The notes below the pieces were generated by a model that worked only from the letters and a program-made list of their open reading frames with translations, did not search any database and had not been told where the DNA came from. Below, piece after piece: positions 8,879 to 19,203 of a DNA stretch of 64,000 bases. Position numbers and translations under genes: made by a program. Location: assembly GCA_002433235.1 (NCBI GenBank), contig DJHS01000153.1, positions 62,001 to 126,000 on the forward strand. Reading direction: 5' to 3'. This DNA is from UBA6614 sp002433235. Its GTDB lineage: Bacteria; Verrucomicrobiota; Verrucomicrobiia; Limisphaerales; UBA1100. Position 1 is the first letter of the stretch, and each line of letters starts with the position of its first letter.

Positions 8879-9325
8879 ATGTCAGAACCCAAGGAAATCC
8901 TGCAGGAAATGCTCAACCGCCTCGGCTTTGAGGCGACCATTGAGGAGAATGAGACCGAGAAAGGCACGGTTCTTAACATTGAAACCGATGACCCAGGCCG
9001 CCTGATTGGCCGGCGTGGGCGCACTCTCTCCGACCTGCAGTATCTCACCAACCGCATCAATTTCCAGAACAACAAGGAAGCGCCCAAGGTGAGCGTGGAT
9101 GTCGGCAACTACCGCAACGAGACCAGCAGCGACATGGCCTCCAAGGCGCTGGAAGCCGCCGAGAAGGCCCGCCGTTGGGGTGACATCGTGGAGTTGCCCC
9201 CCATGAACGCCTACGACCGACGCGTGGTGCACCAGACTCTGAAGGAAGCCGGGGACATCTCCACCGAGTCCATCGAGGTGGACGGCACCAACCACAAGGC
9301 CATCATCATCCGCCCCACCGGTTGA
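8879..9325 (+). CDS. jag: Jag/KhpB-type KH-R3H RNA-binding protein
   Basis: 148 residues. A KH-like domain carries the GRLIGRRGRTLSDLQYL loop (about residues 38-54). An R3H domain follows, with the signature DRRVVHQTLKE (about 117-127). The Jag_N domain found in longer Firmicutes proteins is absent. Jag proteins bind RNA and act in cell-envelope and division control, and they are regularly encoded next to yidC. The ATG at 8879 follows the yidC stop directly; a TTG at 8873 would add two residues. The end lies 4 bases from the convergent deacetylase-like gene. Confidence 0.92.
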   Translation: MSEPKEILQEMLNRLGFEATIEENETEKGTVLNIETDDPGRLIGRRGRTLSDLQYLTNRINFQNNKEAPKVSVDVGNYRNETSSDMASKALEAAEKARRWGDIVELPPMNAYDRRVVHQTLKEAGDISTESIEVDGTNHKAIIIRPTG

Positions 9326-9329
9326 TGCC

Positions 9330-10193
9330 TCAACCCGCGACGCCCTTTAAATAAGCTAGAATCAGCTCCGGCAAATCGTTGCTGTAGCCGCCCTCAAGGA
9401 CGTTCAGTAGCGGCGTGTTCAGCGCCCGGAGTTGCCGCCCTACCCACTGGAAATCCTCAGCTTCCAGTTTCTGCTGGCAGAGGGGATCGCGCTTGTAAGC
9501 GTCAAAACCGGCCGACACGGCAACCAGTCCGGGCTGGAATGCCTTTAAATCCGCCAGCGCCTTCGTCGCCAGCTTGCGCCAATCCTCTCGGGCCGCGCCG
9601 GGCGCAACGGTGTAATTTTGGCAATTGTCAAAACTCTTGGTGCCGGTGCCGGGATAGGCGGGATGCTGGTGGATGGAAAAGAAGGCACACCCCTCCTGCC
9701 GGTGCAGGATCGCCTCCGTCCCATTGCCGTGATGCACATCAAAGTCAAACACCGCCACCTTCTTGATGCCCGCCGCCCGTGCCGCAAGGGTGGCCACCGC
9801 GATGCTGTTCAGGTAACAGAACCCCATGGCCTGATCCCGCGTAGCGTGGTGACCCGGCGGACGCAACAGGCTGAAGTTGGGCTTGCCCTTGCGCGCCAGT
9901 TTAAGCGCGTGTAACGCGCCTCCCAAAGATCGCCGCGCGTGGCCGTTGATCCCCGGGTAATCCGGCGTATCGGCATCGAACGGACCGGGCGGATTCGCCA
10001 CCCGGTGAATGTGGCCCAAGTCGTGGGCGCGCTGGATCTCCTTGTCCCCCTTCACCTCCAGCGGTGCCAGCCAGTTGATCATCAAGTCCTCCTGTTTCCG
10101 CAACAACTCCAGCGTCCCCGCCACCCGCTGCGGCCGCTCAGGATGCCCCGCCTGATGATACTTCAAACAGCGCTCATCGGTAATGATGTTCAT
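9330..10193 (-). CDS. Histone-deacetylase-family (acetoin utilisation/APAH-like) hydrolase
   Basis: 287 residues, single domain. Class II HDAC-type active-site motifs are complete: LLRPPGHHATR with the two catalytic His, VFDFDVHHGNGT with Asp and His zinc ligands, SAGFDAYKRDPL with the second Asp ligand, and LEGGYS near the end. Bacterial members remove acetyl groups from polyamines or small amides or from protein lysines; the substrate cannot be fixed from sequence. It is monocistronic in appearance and convergent with jag, four bases apart. No histone-like target gene is adjacent. Confidence 0.92.
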   Translation of the reverse strand: MNIITDERCLKYHQAGHPERPQRVAGTLELLRKQEDLMINWLAPLEVKGDKEIQRAHDLGHIHRVANPPGPFDADTPDYPGINGHARRSLGGALHALKLARKGKPNFSLLRPPGHHATRDQAMGFCYLNSIAVATLAARAAGIKKVAVFDFDVHHGNGTEAILHRQEGCAFFSIHQHPAYPGTGTKSFDNCQNYTVAPGAAREDWRKLATKALADLKAFQPGLVAVSAGFDAYKRDPLCQQKLEAEDFQWVGRQLRALNTPLLNVLEGGYSNDLPELILAYLKGVAG

Positions 10194-10241
10194 GACCGGA
10201 GCAGTTTGGATTGGGAACTGGCATGAAGCAACTGGAGTTTC

Positions 10242-13200
10242 TTAGTCCTGAGTCTGGATGACGGATGAATTAGTGTCCATACCCGCGGCATTGATGATCC
10301 TGACAAAAGCGTCGTTGTGATTCAGCCAAGTCCCGGGAACCGTATCGCTTGAGATGACAATCTGGGTGCCACCGAGGTTTACCAGAACTCCTCCGGGCGG
10401 ATTAGCTGGATCCAAGTAAAAACTGCCCTGCAACGATTCGCCATTGGCGTAGAACTCCAGTCGGTTGATCCCACGCAAGTCACTCCCGTTGAGGAATAGG
10501 TTGCCATCACTGCGATCATAGGTGCCGTTGAGATCGGCATCATCAGCCCGGTCATCGGACATGTATCCTCCCCCCGCAAAGGCCGCCTGTACCGTGGTCA
10601 TGAGTTTCGGCTGAGCCGATACAGTAAAGCCTGTGGCACTGGTTGCCGCCCCGAAAGGCGTAACCACCCGTACACGCCGGCCATTGGTCACCGGGGTATC
10701 CAGAAGATACGTCACGTTCGCCCATCCCGGGGCATTCACGCCCACGCTCAGGGAAGTGCCCGCGCCCAGATTCAACCCTGTGTCGCTCGTGAGGCTCTTG
10801 GCGCCCAGGATGGGGTTGCCGTTCAGGCCCACCAAGTCCAAGCCTGTGATGTGTCCCAGACCCTGTCCCGTCAGGGTCAGCACCTCCGAGTCCCGGGAGT
10901 AGTTGCCGTCTCCTCCCAGACCACCCACCACCGTGATCATCGGGGGGTGCCCCACGTGGAACCGCTGCCCCAGTGGGCTCAGTACATCCTCACGCGCGCC
11001 CACCAGACGAAGTAGACGAGCTGCACTGTTGCTGTGCGTGTCGGCATCGCCATTGATTTGGTACACGCTGGTATCCACCACAATCTGGGTGTCCATGACA
11101 CTAATCCCTGGAGCCGGCAGCGTCACGCTGACTCGAGATTGGCTGGTGTCATTCGCATCCGTAAAGACTATCTGCCCCACGCTCTTCAGGCCCGTGCCGT
11201 TAATCACCAAATCATCGCCCGCCGTCTTTTCGCGATTGAAATATCCCGGCACGGCAAACACTCCCAGCCCCTCAACTTGGGGCTGCTTGTTCACCGCAAA
11301 CAACAGCGACGCGTTCAGGTCGCTGTTCGCCACTCCATTGTACAGCTTGAGGGCGCGGCTGGCCGTTTCGTTGGTGTCCGCGTCCGGCCACGGAAGGACG
11401 TCGGCGGACAACACAATGCGAGTACCGTTATCCTCCACATGCGCCCCCGGGTTGGGCAACTGGATAAACACCGGGTTCGTAAACGAAGTGCCATCCTGGC
11501 GAACCACCTCAATGGTGGTCATCGTATTGAGGCCCGTCCCATTGATCTCCAGGACACGATCCCGCTTGAGCAACCCGGTTGTGCCCACATCCTCCCAGAA
11601 GGCCCCATCGGACTGAGCCATGCTTTCCACCACGGGCTTGCCGGTTACCGCGCTCATCAGAGGATTGGTGGCCGGACTCAACACCGCCCCCAACTCCCCC
11701 GTATTGGCCGCCGGCCTGCGCGCCACGCGCAGGCGCCGGTTGAAACCGTCTGCCAAACTTCCTATCGCATCTCCAGGCACTATGGCTTCGGTATCCGAAA
11801 GAACCTCCAGATTGGGAATCTGGATCGGCAATCCGTCCGATGCTCCCCCCGCCTGCAGACCGGCGTCATAAACCGACTTCTCATGCTCGTCATCCACGCG
11901 AATGTGTGTCAGCTCAGTTTCACCCGCAGTCCGGCTCTTGAAACCATGCCCGGTGATGCGTATGTGTTCTCTCCGGTCATGAATCTGGCCATCGGCCGTG
12001 GTCGAGCCAATCACCGGCGGGCCGGTCTCGATGTTGAATTTCTGATCACTCAGGCTGCTGACGCCCACATCATTCCACAGTCGAATCTGCCGTCCCATAC
12101 CCTCTGCCGTCTCGTCAATCACTCCCGGCGGAATGTCTAATTGACCATCAGACACCAAGTATCGGGTCACAGGCATGATCCGCTGCAACACCGTGTCTCC
12201 CTCCATCACCTCCAGGGCCTTCACGGATCCCATCCCCTCGCCCATCAACGTCAAGGTCTCCAACGAACGCGTCAGCGTGTTGCGTTCAATCGCCTCTTCG
12301 CCTCCACGGTCAGATACAAGCGATATCTTCGCCACCGTTTGCCTCGGGTGCATTTGGTTCCGAGCCCACGCCACCGTCCCCTTCTGCGGAAATGTCACCA
12401 CATCCTTCGGCCCAGGCCCCTTGATATAGCCCCATAATGACGGCAAATGCTCCATGTTCCCCACAACACTCGTCTCCCCACTCCATAATACCTCAAAATG
12501 TTCCGATAACTTGTGGAATACCATTTTGTACTGATAAGGAACGGAACTGAATCCCGGCCCAGATTGAACCGGAAATGCAAAATGTCCTGGCCCAACGCCG
12601 TGGATAATAAAAACATTTCCAATGTTCCCCGCACCGCTAAGCCGTCCGTATGGTTCGGAAGGGATTTTTGCACCACCCACGAAAGCCTCAGGACTATTTC
12701 CCCAAAAAACTGAAGGGGTTTGACTTTGACCTGATGGATCTTGAGCTAGGCCCAATTCAGAAACCGCATGTTGGTGAGGCGCATCCCACGCATTGTAACG
12801 GCCTATAGACGAAATAAGGTCATTCGGTCTATGGGGAGCAAAACCTCTTTCATACGTAGTGAATGTCCACCCGACAGGCATCCCGTCCTGAGAGGGATTC
12901 AGATACTCAGCTGAGAAGAGAATGTCTGGCACAATAACTGTACGCCCCAAATGACGTTTGAGAAAACGGTTGTCAGATGGCAACAACGGTCCTTGAGCAA
13001 ATGTAGCTCCTTCCAGATCCGGATTTTCCACCAACCATTCAATCCCAGGCTTATGCATCGTTTGCCGACCAATTTCCTCACCCTTTGCGTTTCTAATGCT
13101 CAAGGCACCCGACTGCGGCATGGTCCGCCAACGGTCAATTTGATTATTTGGAAATGGCCAGTGATTATTTGTCCATCCTCGCTGATATGTAACCTTGGGT

Positions 13201-14774
13201 CCTGTCGAAAGAAATATGTCCGCCCACGTAAAATTGGTGGAATTAAAAGTTTGTCCCAACAGGGAATCATAAGGCCGCAAATGAAATTGGATCCGGTTTA
13301 CCCCACCCCGAAGCGCCAGCAGTTTTGAAGGATTAGGAGACCCAGATGGGCCCACATCCAACAATGGATATTTACCAATTGAAGAAGAAAATCCTGCAGT
13401 TGCACGTGTAGTCAAAATTGGGAGTGGAGTATTCCAGTGGATATCAAACGGAATATTAGGAACCGGACGAATGGGAATTCCTCTCAACGGGTTACCCAAC
13501 GGCAAATGGCCCAGTGTCCCACCGAAATTTGCTTGAGATGTCAGGCCAGTAGCGTCTCCACCCAAAGGCCATGCGTTTCTCTTTTTTGGGATTTTATTGT
13601 CCGTAGGCCTTAGAAGTTGTTCATCATTTGGTAGATATCGTGATACATGGTCGGGCAGGTATTGAGCATGGCGAACAACATAAACACCCAAATAGTTTTC
13701 CACACCCTCGCCTGCTGTATCTTCGTTAATAACCGTCTCCCATCGATATGTGTTGGTCGAATATAGATACTTTAAACCACCCGCATCATCTAGCGTCAAG
13801 GTATGACGAGGCTTATACTGACCTCCCATTGCGTTTACTCCGTCGTAATAGACACCAAAATTGAAGAGCGACGGAGTGTCATCCAGCATCATAGTTCGTG
13901 CTATCCCAACCATTGACGGAGGACTCGCCCGGTTGATTCCATGGCTTGTTGGAGGTGAAAACGCAGAGTTAATAGATGCAATGGACGACCATGCATTAAC
14001 GGCGGAATCAATGGTAAATTCAGCCATCTCAAACAAGTGGTTGAATTTATGGTCAATATCGCCCCAAGGTGAGGGTAATCGGTATTCGAAAGGAGGCAAA
14101 GGGCTTCCGGGATACCAATCTGTAATGAGACGATAGCTATAATCCACACCATTAACCCTATTGGTAACAACATGGGTTAAAGGATCGTAGTTCAAAAGCT
14201 TTGTCCCAATTCGCCAACCTCCCGGGAATCTCCTGTCGGCCGTGTTGAACGACGGACCACTGTTGGTCATGCCAGAAATTGAATACATATGTTTGTGCGG
14301 GTTACCCAACCCAAGAAAGTTGACCATTGTGCCCAATACCATGCTCTTGATGTCCAGTATCTGCCCATTTCTAGCAGTGGTATTGATCCATGATGAGTTG
14401 TAGTTCCCGGCAAAGCCGTGCTTATGCAAATCCAGAAAACTCATGCCGGAGTAGTCCTCGTTAACGAAAAAATCATTCAAAACATGGACCGCGTCGTGGA
14501 CGGCCTCCATTCCTTCCGGCCCAAAGTAGTTCACAAAACTAGCATCGAAGGCATAGGTGAAATCCGGAATCGTCCAGCGAAAAGACCGGTGTAGTGGCTT
14601 GGGCGAACCCCACGGATCATTGTTCCCCCATTCCGGAGGCTCAAGAAAACGTGGAACCCAGTGATTCTGATTGTAAGTTGGATGGTCTCTATACTCCAAC
14701 CAATCGACCGGCCCAATGAGCACAAAGCTACGCCCTTCTGGTTTAACCACCAGAAAAATGAATAGACCTAGCAA
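10242..14774 (-). CDS. Giant secreted protein with C-terminal IPT/TIG-like repeats
   Basis: 1510 residues from a TTG at 14774. The N-terminus has a basic then hydrophobic segment (LLLGLFIFLVV), so export is likely. The first ~800 residues form an unrecognised domain rich in Trp, Tyr, Pro and Asn; no HExxH is present. The last ~700 residues hold six units that each open with a strand-turn motif, such as LEINGTGLN, LVINGTGLK and LTLTGQGLG, spaced about 95-140 residues (near 840, 935, 1073, 1187, 1297 and 1425). These resemble immunoglobulin-like IPT/TIG modules. The 5' part is much poorer in GC than the 3' part. A strong Shine-Dalgarno-like AGGGAGG lies at 14819-14826, but no ATG or GTG is in frame near it, so the start is uncertain. 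Possibly an adhesin or a surface-bound degradative protein. Confidence 0.75.
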   Translation of the reverse strand: MLGLFIFLVVKPEGRSFVLIGPVDWLEYRDHPTYNQNHWVPRFLEPPEWGNNDPWGSPKPLHRSFRWTIPDFTYAFDASFVNYFGPEGMEAVHDAVHVLNDFFVNEDYSGMSFLDLHKHGFAGNYNSSWINTTARNGQILDIKSMVLGTMVNFLGLGNPHKHMYSISGMTNSGPSFNTADRRFPGGWRIGTKLLNYDPLTHVVTNRVNGVDYSYRLITDWYPGSPLPPFEYRLPSPWGDIDHKFNHLFEMAEFTIDSAVNAWSSIASINSAFSPPTSHGINRASPPSMVGIARTMMLDDTPSLFNFGVYYDGVNAMGGQYKPRHTLTLDDAGGLKYLYSTNTYRWETVINEDTAGEGVENYLGVYVVRHAQYLPDHVSRYLPNDEQLLRPTDNKIPKKRNAWPLGGDATGLTSQANFGGTLGHLPLGNPLRGIPIRPVPNIPFDIHWNTPLPILTTRATAGFSSSIGKYPLLDVGPSGSPNPSKLLALRGGVNRIQFHLRPYDSLLGQTFNSTNFTWADIFLSTGPKVTYQRGWTNNHWPFPNNQIDRWRTMPQSGALSIRNAKGEEIGRQTMHKPGIEWLVENPDLEGATFAQGPLLPSDNRFLKRHLGRTVIVPDILFSAEYLNPSQDGMPVGWTFTTYERGFAPHRPNDLISSIGRYNAWDAPHQHAVSELGLAQDPSGQSQTPSVFWGNSPEAFVGGAKIPSEPYGRLSGAGNIGNVFIIHGVGPGHFAFPVQSGPGFSSVPYQYKMVFHKLSEHFEVLWSGETSVVGNMEHLPSLWGYIKGPGPKDVVTFPQKGTVAWARNQMHPRQTVAKISLVSDRGGEEAIERNTLTRSLETLTLMGEGMGSVKALEVMEGDTVLQRIMPVTRYLVSDGQLDIPPGVIDETAEGMGRQIRLWNDVGVSSLSDQKFNIETGPPVIGSTTADGQIHDRREHIRITGHGFKSRTAGETELTHIRVDDEHEKSVYDAGLQAGGASDGLPIQIPNLEVLSDTEAIVPGDAIGSLADGFNRRLRVARRPAANTGELGAVLSPATNPLMSAVTGKPVVESMAQSDGAFWEDVGTTGLLKRDRVLEINGTGLNTMTTIEVVRQDGTSFTNPVFIQLPNPGAHVEDNGTRIVLSADVLPWPDADTNETASRALKLYNGVANSDLNASLLFAVNKQPQVEGLGVFAVPGYFNREKTAGDDLVINGTGLKSVGQIVFTDANDTSQSRVSVTLPAPGISVMDTQIVVDTSVYQINGDADTHSNSAARLLRLVGAREDVLSPLGQRFHVGHPPMITVVGGLGGDGNYSRDSEVLTLTGQGLGHITGLDLVGLNGNPILGAKSLTSDTGLNLGAGTSLSVGVNAPGWANVTYLLDTPVTNGRRVRVVTPFGAATSATGFTVSAQPKLMTTVQAAFAGGGYMSDDRADDADLNGTYDRSDGNLFLNGSDLRGINRLEFYANGESLQGSFYLDPANPPGGVLVNLGGTQIVISSDTVPGTWLNHNDAFVRIINAAGMDTNSSVIQTQD

Positions 14775-14946
14775 CAGACTAATATGACGTATTTTGCGCT
14801 CTAGACCAACGGTAACAACCCTCCCTTAGAGTTGTAGATTACATACCAACCCTCACATTAAAAAAGGCGGTCTTATCCACATTTGTAAACCCCGATCCTT
14901 CGGCGTTGCCAAGGGGCAGAGGCAAGCCTATGCTGCGCGGGCCGGC

Positions 14947-15756
14947 ATGGCGGAATACAAGGTACAGTTCGAGGTCTTTGAAGGCCCGCTCGATTTGCTC
15001 CTCTACTTGGTAAAGAAAGAGGAAGTGGATATTTATGAGGTAAACCTCACAAAAATCGCACGGGAATTCATCGAATACGTGGACCTGATGCGGGAACTCG
15101 ACCTGGAGTTGGCGGGGGAATTCCTGGTGATGGCGGCGACGCTGGTGCACATCAAGAGCCGCGAATTATTGCCTGTGGACCAGCAGGTGGTGGATGCCGA
15201 GGAGGAGGAGGGGGATGACCCACGCTGGGAGCTGATCCGCAAGCTGGTGGAGTACAAAAAGTTCAAGGACGCCGCGGAGCACCTGCAGGAACGCGAGGAA
15301 GCGCGTGAGAACACGTTTCAACGCCAACCGGCGCGGCCGGATTTTGTGGAGGATAAGCCGCCGCCCCGGCTGCAAGTGAGCATCTTCGACTTGGTAAACG
15401 CGGTGAACGCCGTGATCAAGCGGGTGGAATCGCGCGAGGGGCCGAGCGAGATTTATGATGAGGAATGGACCGTGGCGGACAAGATCACGACCATTCGCCA
15501 GCGCATGGTGGAGGCGGAGGGAATGAAATTCACCGAACTGTTCGCCGACGCCGCCAGCCGCAATGAGGTGGTGGCCACCTTTCTCGCGATGCTGGAATTG
15601 ATCCGGCTCAAACACATCGCCATCACGCAGCCGGAAGCGTTTGGCGAGATTGCCATCACGCGGGGAGAAGCGTTTAACACGGAGCCGGTCATGCTGACGG
15701 ATGACTATGGCGAAGGCGCCTCCGAGGAGGCCGCCGCGCCGACGGAGACCCACTGA
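14947..15756 (+). CDS. scpA: Segregation and condensation protein A
   Basis: 269 residues, the kleisin subunit of the bacterial SMC condensin. The N-terminal family block FEVFEGPLDLLLYLVKKEE and the conserved LAGEFLVMAATLVHIKSREL that touches the SMC neck are intact. The C-terminal winged-helix segment (KFTELFADAASRNEVVATFL) binds the SMC head. scpB starts one base after its stop, as in most genomes. The smc gene itself is not in this window. Confidence 0.96.
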   Translation: MAEYKVQFEVFEGPLDLLLYLVKKEEVDIYEVNLTKIAREFIEYVDLMRELDLELAGEFLVMAATLVHIKSRELLPVDQQVVDAEEEEGDDPRWELIRKLVEYKKFKDAAEHLQEREEARENTFQRQPARPDFVEDKPPPRLQVSIFDLVNAVNAVIKRVESREGPSEIYDEEWTVADKITTIRQRMVEAEGMKFTELFADAASRNEVVATFLAMLELIRLKHIAITQPEAFGEIAITRGEAFNTEPVMLTDDYGEGASEEAAAPTETH

Positions 15757-15757
15757 A

Positions 15758-16524
<767 letters not shown>

Positions 16525-16528
<4 letters not shown>

Positions 16529-17586
16529 GCATCGAGAAACATCGCAAGGCGATTGACAAGATCGACGCGGAGATTGTCCGGCTGCTCAACGAACGCACCG
16601 GGCATGTCTTGGAGATCGGCAAGGCCAAGATTGCGGCGGGCCAGGAAATCTACGCGCCCCACCGCGAAAGCGATCTCCTGCGCCGCCTGAAAAAACTCAA
16701 CGCGGGCCCCATTGCCGATGAATCCCTCAGCGCCATTTACCGCGAGGTCATGTCCGGCGCCATCGCCCTCCAGAAAACCCTGACTATTGCCTACCTCGGT
16801 CCCGAGGCCACTTTCACCCATCAGGCCGCCATCCGGCGTTTTGGTTCCAGCCTGCTCTATTCGCCCCAGAAGACCATCGCCGACGTCTTCAACGAAGTCA
16901 GCCGCAACCATGCCGAGTATGGCGTAGTGCCCATAGAGAATTCCACCGAGGGCGTCGTCACCCACACGCTCGACATGTTCACCGACAGCGACCTGAAAAT
17001 CGTCGCCCAGGTACTCCTGCCCATCCGCCATTGCCTCGTCGGCAAAGGGCGTTTAAAGAGCATCAAGAAATTGTACTCCCATCCGCAGGCCTTCGCCCAG
17101 TGCCGCGGCTGGCTGCGCGAAAACCTGCCACATGCGGAGTTTATTGAAAGTTCCTCCACCACCCGCGCCGCCGAGCTGGCCGCCAAGGCCAAAGCCGCCG
17201 GCGCCATCGCCAGTGAGCTGGCCGCCGAGAGCTGCAAGCTGCGCGTCCTCGAGCCCGGCATTCAGGACAGTTCCACAAATACCACCCGTTTCCTCGTCCT
17301 CGGCCGCAAGTGCAGTCCGCCCACTGGCAGCGACCGCACCAGCCTCATGTTCAGCCTCGCCGACAAGGTGGGCGCGCTGCACCAAGCCCTGAGCGCCATC
17401 CGTACGCACAAGCTCAACATGACCAAGATCGAGAGCCGTCCCAGCCGACGCAAGGCATGGGAATACTTTTTCTATGTCGACATCGAGGGTCACGCCGAGG
17501 ATCCCAAGGTCGCTCGCGCCATCCAGAAACTGGGCAGCCAGTGCAGCTTCGTCAAGGTCCTCGGCTCCTACCCCAACGGCGACTGA
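16525..17586 (+). CDS. pheA: Bifunctional chorismate mutase/prephenate dehydratase (P-protein)
   Basis: 353 residues. An AroQ-type chorismate mutase domain (about 1-85) shows IDKIDAEIVRLLNER and the Lys/Arg of the active site. The prephenate dehydratase domain (about 88-270) shows VPIENSTEGVV, SHPQAFAQCR and the catalytic TTRFLVLG. A C-terminal ACT domain (about 275-350) has ESRPSRRKAWEYFFYVD, the phenylalanine-binding ESRP motif, so feedback inhibition by phenylalanine is expected. The enzyme turns chorismate into phenylpyruvate. It is translationally coupled to scpB by a four-base overlap, a grouping with no obvious metabolic logic. Confidence 0.96.
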
Positions 17587-17598
17587 CCCACCGGCCCC

Positions 17599-17979
17599 AT
17601 GCCCGCAAGGCCGTCCTTTGAGAAATTGCATGCCCTCGCCCGGGCCGAAGTCGAGGCCACTCTGGCCGACCTGCCGCCGGACCTGCGCGAAAAAGCCCGC
17701 GCCCTGCCTGTCACCTACGAGCCGTGCCCCACGCCCGAGATGGTCGACGACCACATCGCCCCGGATACCCTCGGCTTGTTCTGTGGCGAAGCCCTCAACG
17801 ACCCTCCCAGCCTGCATCCCATCCCCAATCAAATTCTCCTCTTCCTCGAGCCACTCTGGGATTTCGCCGGTTCCGATGAAGAAATTTACCTCGACGAAAT
17901 CCATACCACCTACCTCCACGAACTCGGCCATTATTTCGGCCTTGATGAAGATGACCTGGCCGAGCGTGACCTGGATTAG
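17599..17979 (+). CDS. Small zincin-like metallopeptidase family protein
   Basis: 126 residues. The C-terminal part carries the zinc-protease motif HELGHYFGLDEDDLAERDL: HExxH, a downstream Asp/Glu pair and the GLDED extension typical of the short cytoplasmic metallopeptidase family PF06262. The middle, IPNQILLFLEPLWDF, matches the family's strand region. No signal peptide is present. Substrates are unknown for this family. It follows pheA after 12 bases and probably belongs to the scpAB-pheA transcript. Its stop shares TTAG with the convergent hydrolase. Confidence 0.85.
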   Translation: MPARPSFEKLHALARAEVEATLADLPPDLREKARALPVTYEPCPTPEMVDDHIAPDTLGLFCGEALNDPPSLHPIPNQILLFLEPLWDFAGSDEEIYLDEIHTTYLHELGHYFGLDEDDLAERDLD

Positions 17980-19109
17980 GCCCCGCCCTTCAGAAACCGC
18001 TCGAAAAACCCGTAGATAATTTCATTGCTCGCCGCGGTCGGGGCATGCCCCGGACGGTTCGACATGGCCACCCTGTTCCTAAAGCCCAGCACACGGTTCA
18101 CCTCGACGGAATGATTCAATGCCTCCCAACGACGAGGCGGATCCTCCGAGCCGCCACTAACGAGGAATGGGCGCGGAGCCATGAGCGCGTGCAATTCATG
18201 CAAATCACGTCGGGCCGCAAGGAGCTTGGGGTACAGGCCGCGGGCAGGATTGTCCGAGGTGGGCACGCCACGCTTGCGCCAGGGCTTGGGGTGATAGCCA
18301 AGATACCACGGCTCCCAGTAGTTCACGCTCGGCCGCGTGTCGAACACAATGCCGGGATCCGACCACGCCGCGCAGGCAAACTTGTCAAATAGGCACGAGG
18401 CAAACATCGCCCACTTGCCGCCATACGAATGCCCAACGATCCCAATGCGCTTACGATCCACCTCTGGCCGCCGAGCCAGCACATGCCAGGCATTGGCCGC
18501 GGCACTGCCGAGCATTGAGAGCGGCTGGATGGTGGCCTTATCAATGGACGGATAGTAGGTAGCGTAGGTGCGATTATTCGTCGTCTCCGTGCTGCCAATG
18601 GAGAGCGCCACAAAACCACGCCGCGCCAATTGCAGTGCGTAGTCTCGAAAAGGATTGGCCTTCAAGCCTGCAGCGGACTCAGGCTCGTAATACACCGTTA
18701 CCACCGCCGGCCGCCTGCTATTACCCCCGGGGATGAGTAAATAGCCCGTCGTGCTTTCCACTGGCGTCCATTTGAACCGCACTTTGAGCTGCCGAAAATT
18801 CTCCCGCCGATTCTCCTCCAACACGGTCACTTTTGGCTCCGTAATCAACGCCGGCCATTGCCCCATCAACCGCATCCAGGCTCCGCGAATTTCCGGCCGC
18901 CGGCGCGCCCAATCCGCCGGCGTTTTTACCATCGAGCCATCATTAAAAATCAACGGGGACCGGTACTCCCCAAACTTCCCCTGCCACTGCGGCGGCGGCG
19001 TGAAATAGGGGTCAATATTCCCAACAACATTCGGACAAGACGCAATCCTGAAGCTCCCCCCAGCCACAACGGTGCCAAGAAACATCCGCCGGTTGAATTG
19101 GAATTTCAT
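17976..19109 (-). CDS. Tat-exported alpha/beta-hydrolase (acetylxylan-esterase-like)
   Basis: 377 residues from the ATG at 19109. The N-terminus NRRMFLGTVVAGGSF looks like a twin-arginine signal. The hydrolase core has GIVGHSYGGKWAMF with the nucleophile Ser, a following WSDPGIVFD segment, and the late His in RPGHAPT. The size and the SIGSTETTNN and MAPRPFLVSGG segments fit dienelactone-hydrolase/acetylxylan-esterase relatives that are abundant in polysaccharide-degrading Verrucomicrobiota. A longer frame reaching 19241 is rejected because it would overlap the divergent gene at 19204. The substrate is not known. Confidence 0.82.
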   Translation of the reverse strand: MKFQFNRRMFLGTVVAGGSFRIASCPNVVGNIDPYFTPPPQWQGKFGEYRSPLIFNDGSMVKTPADWARRRPEIRGAWMRLMGQWPALITEPKVTVLEENRRENFRQLKVRFKWTPVESTTGYLLIPGGNSRRPAVVTVYYEPESAAGLKANPFRDYALQLARRGFVALSIGSTETTNNRTYATYYPSIDKATIQPLSMLGSAAANAWHVLARRPEVDRKRIGIVGHSYGGKWAMFASCLFDKFACAAWSDPGIVFDTRPSVNYWEPWYLGYHPKPWRKRGVPTSDNPARGLYPKLLAARRDLHELHALMAPRPFLVSGGSEDPPRRWEALNHSVEVNRVLGFRNRVAMSNRPGHAPTAASNEIIYGFFERFLKGGA

Positions 19110-19203
19110 GCACCTATGGTAAGCGTCAGAAATGAATCCACAAGCCGCGATGCGATTGAAATAAGCCTGACAAGTACCCCATTTCCAAAGACAATCCACG
19201 GCC

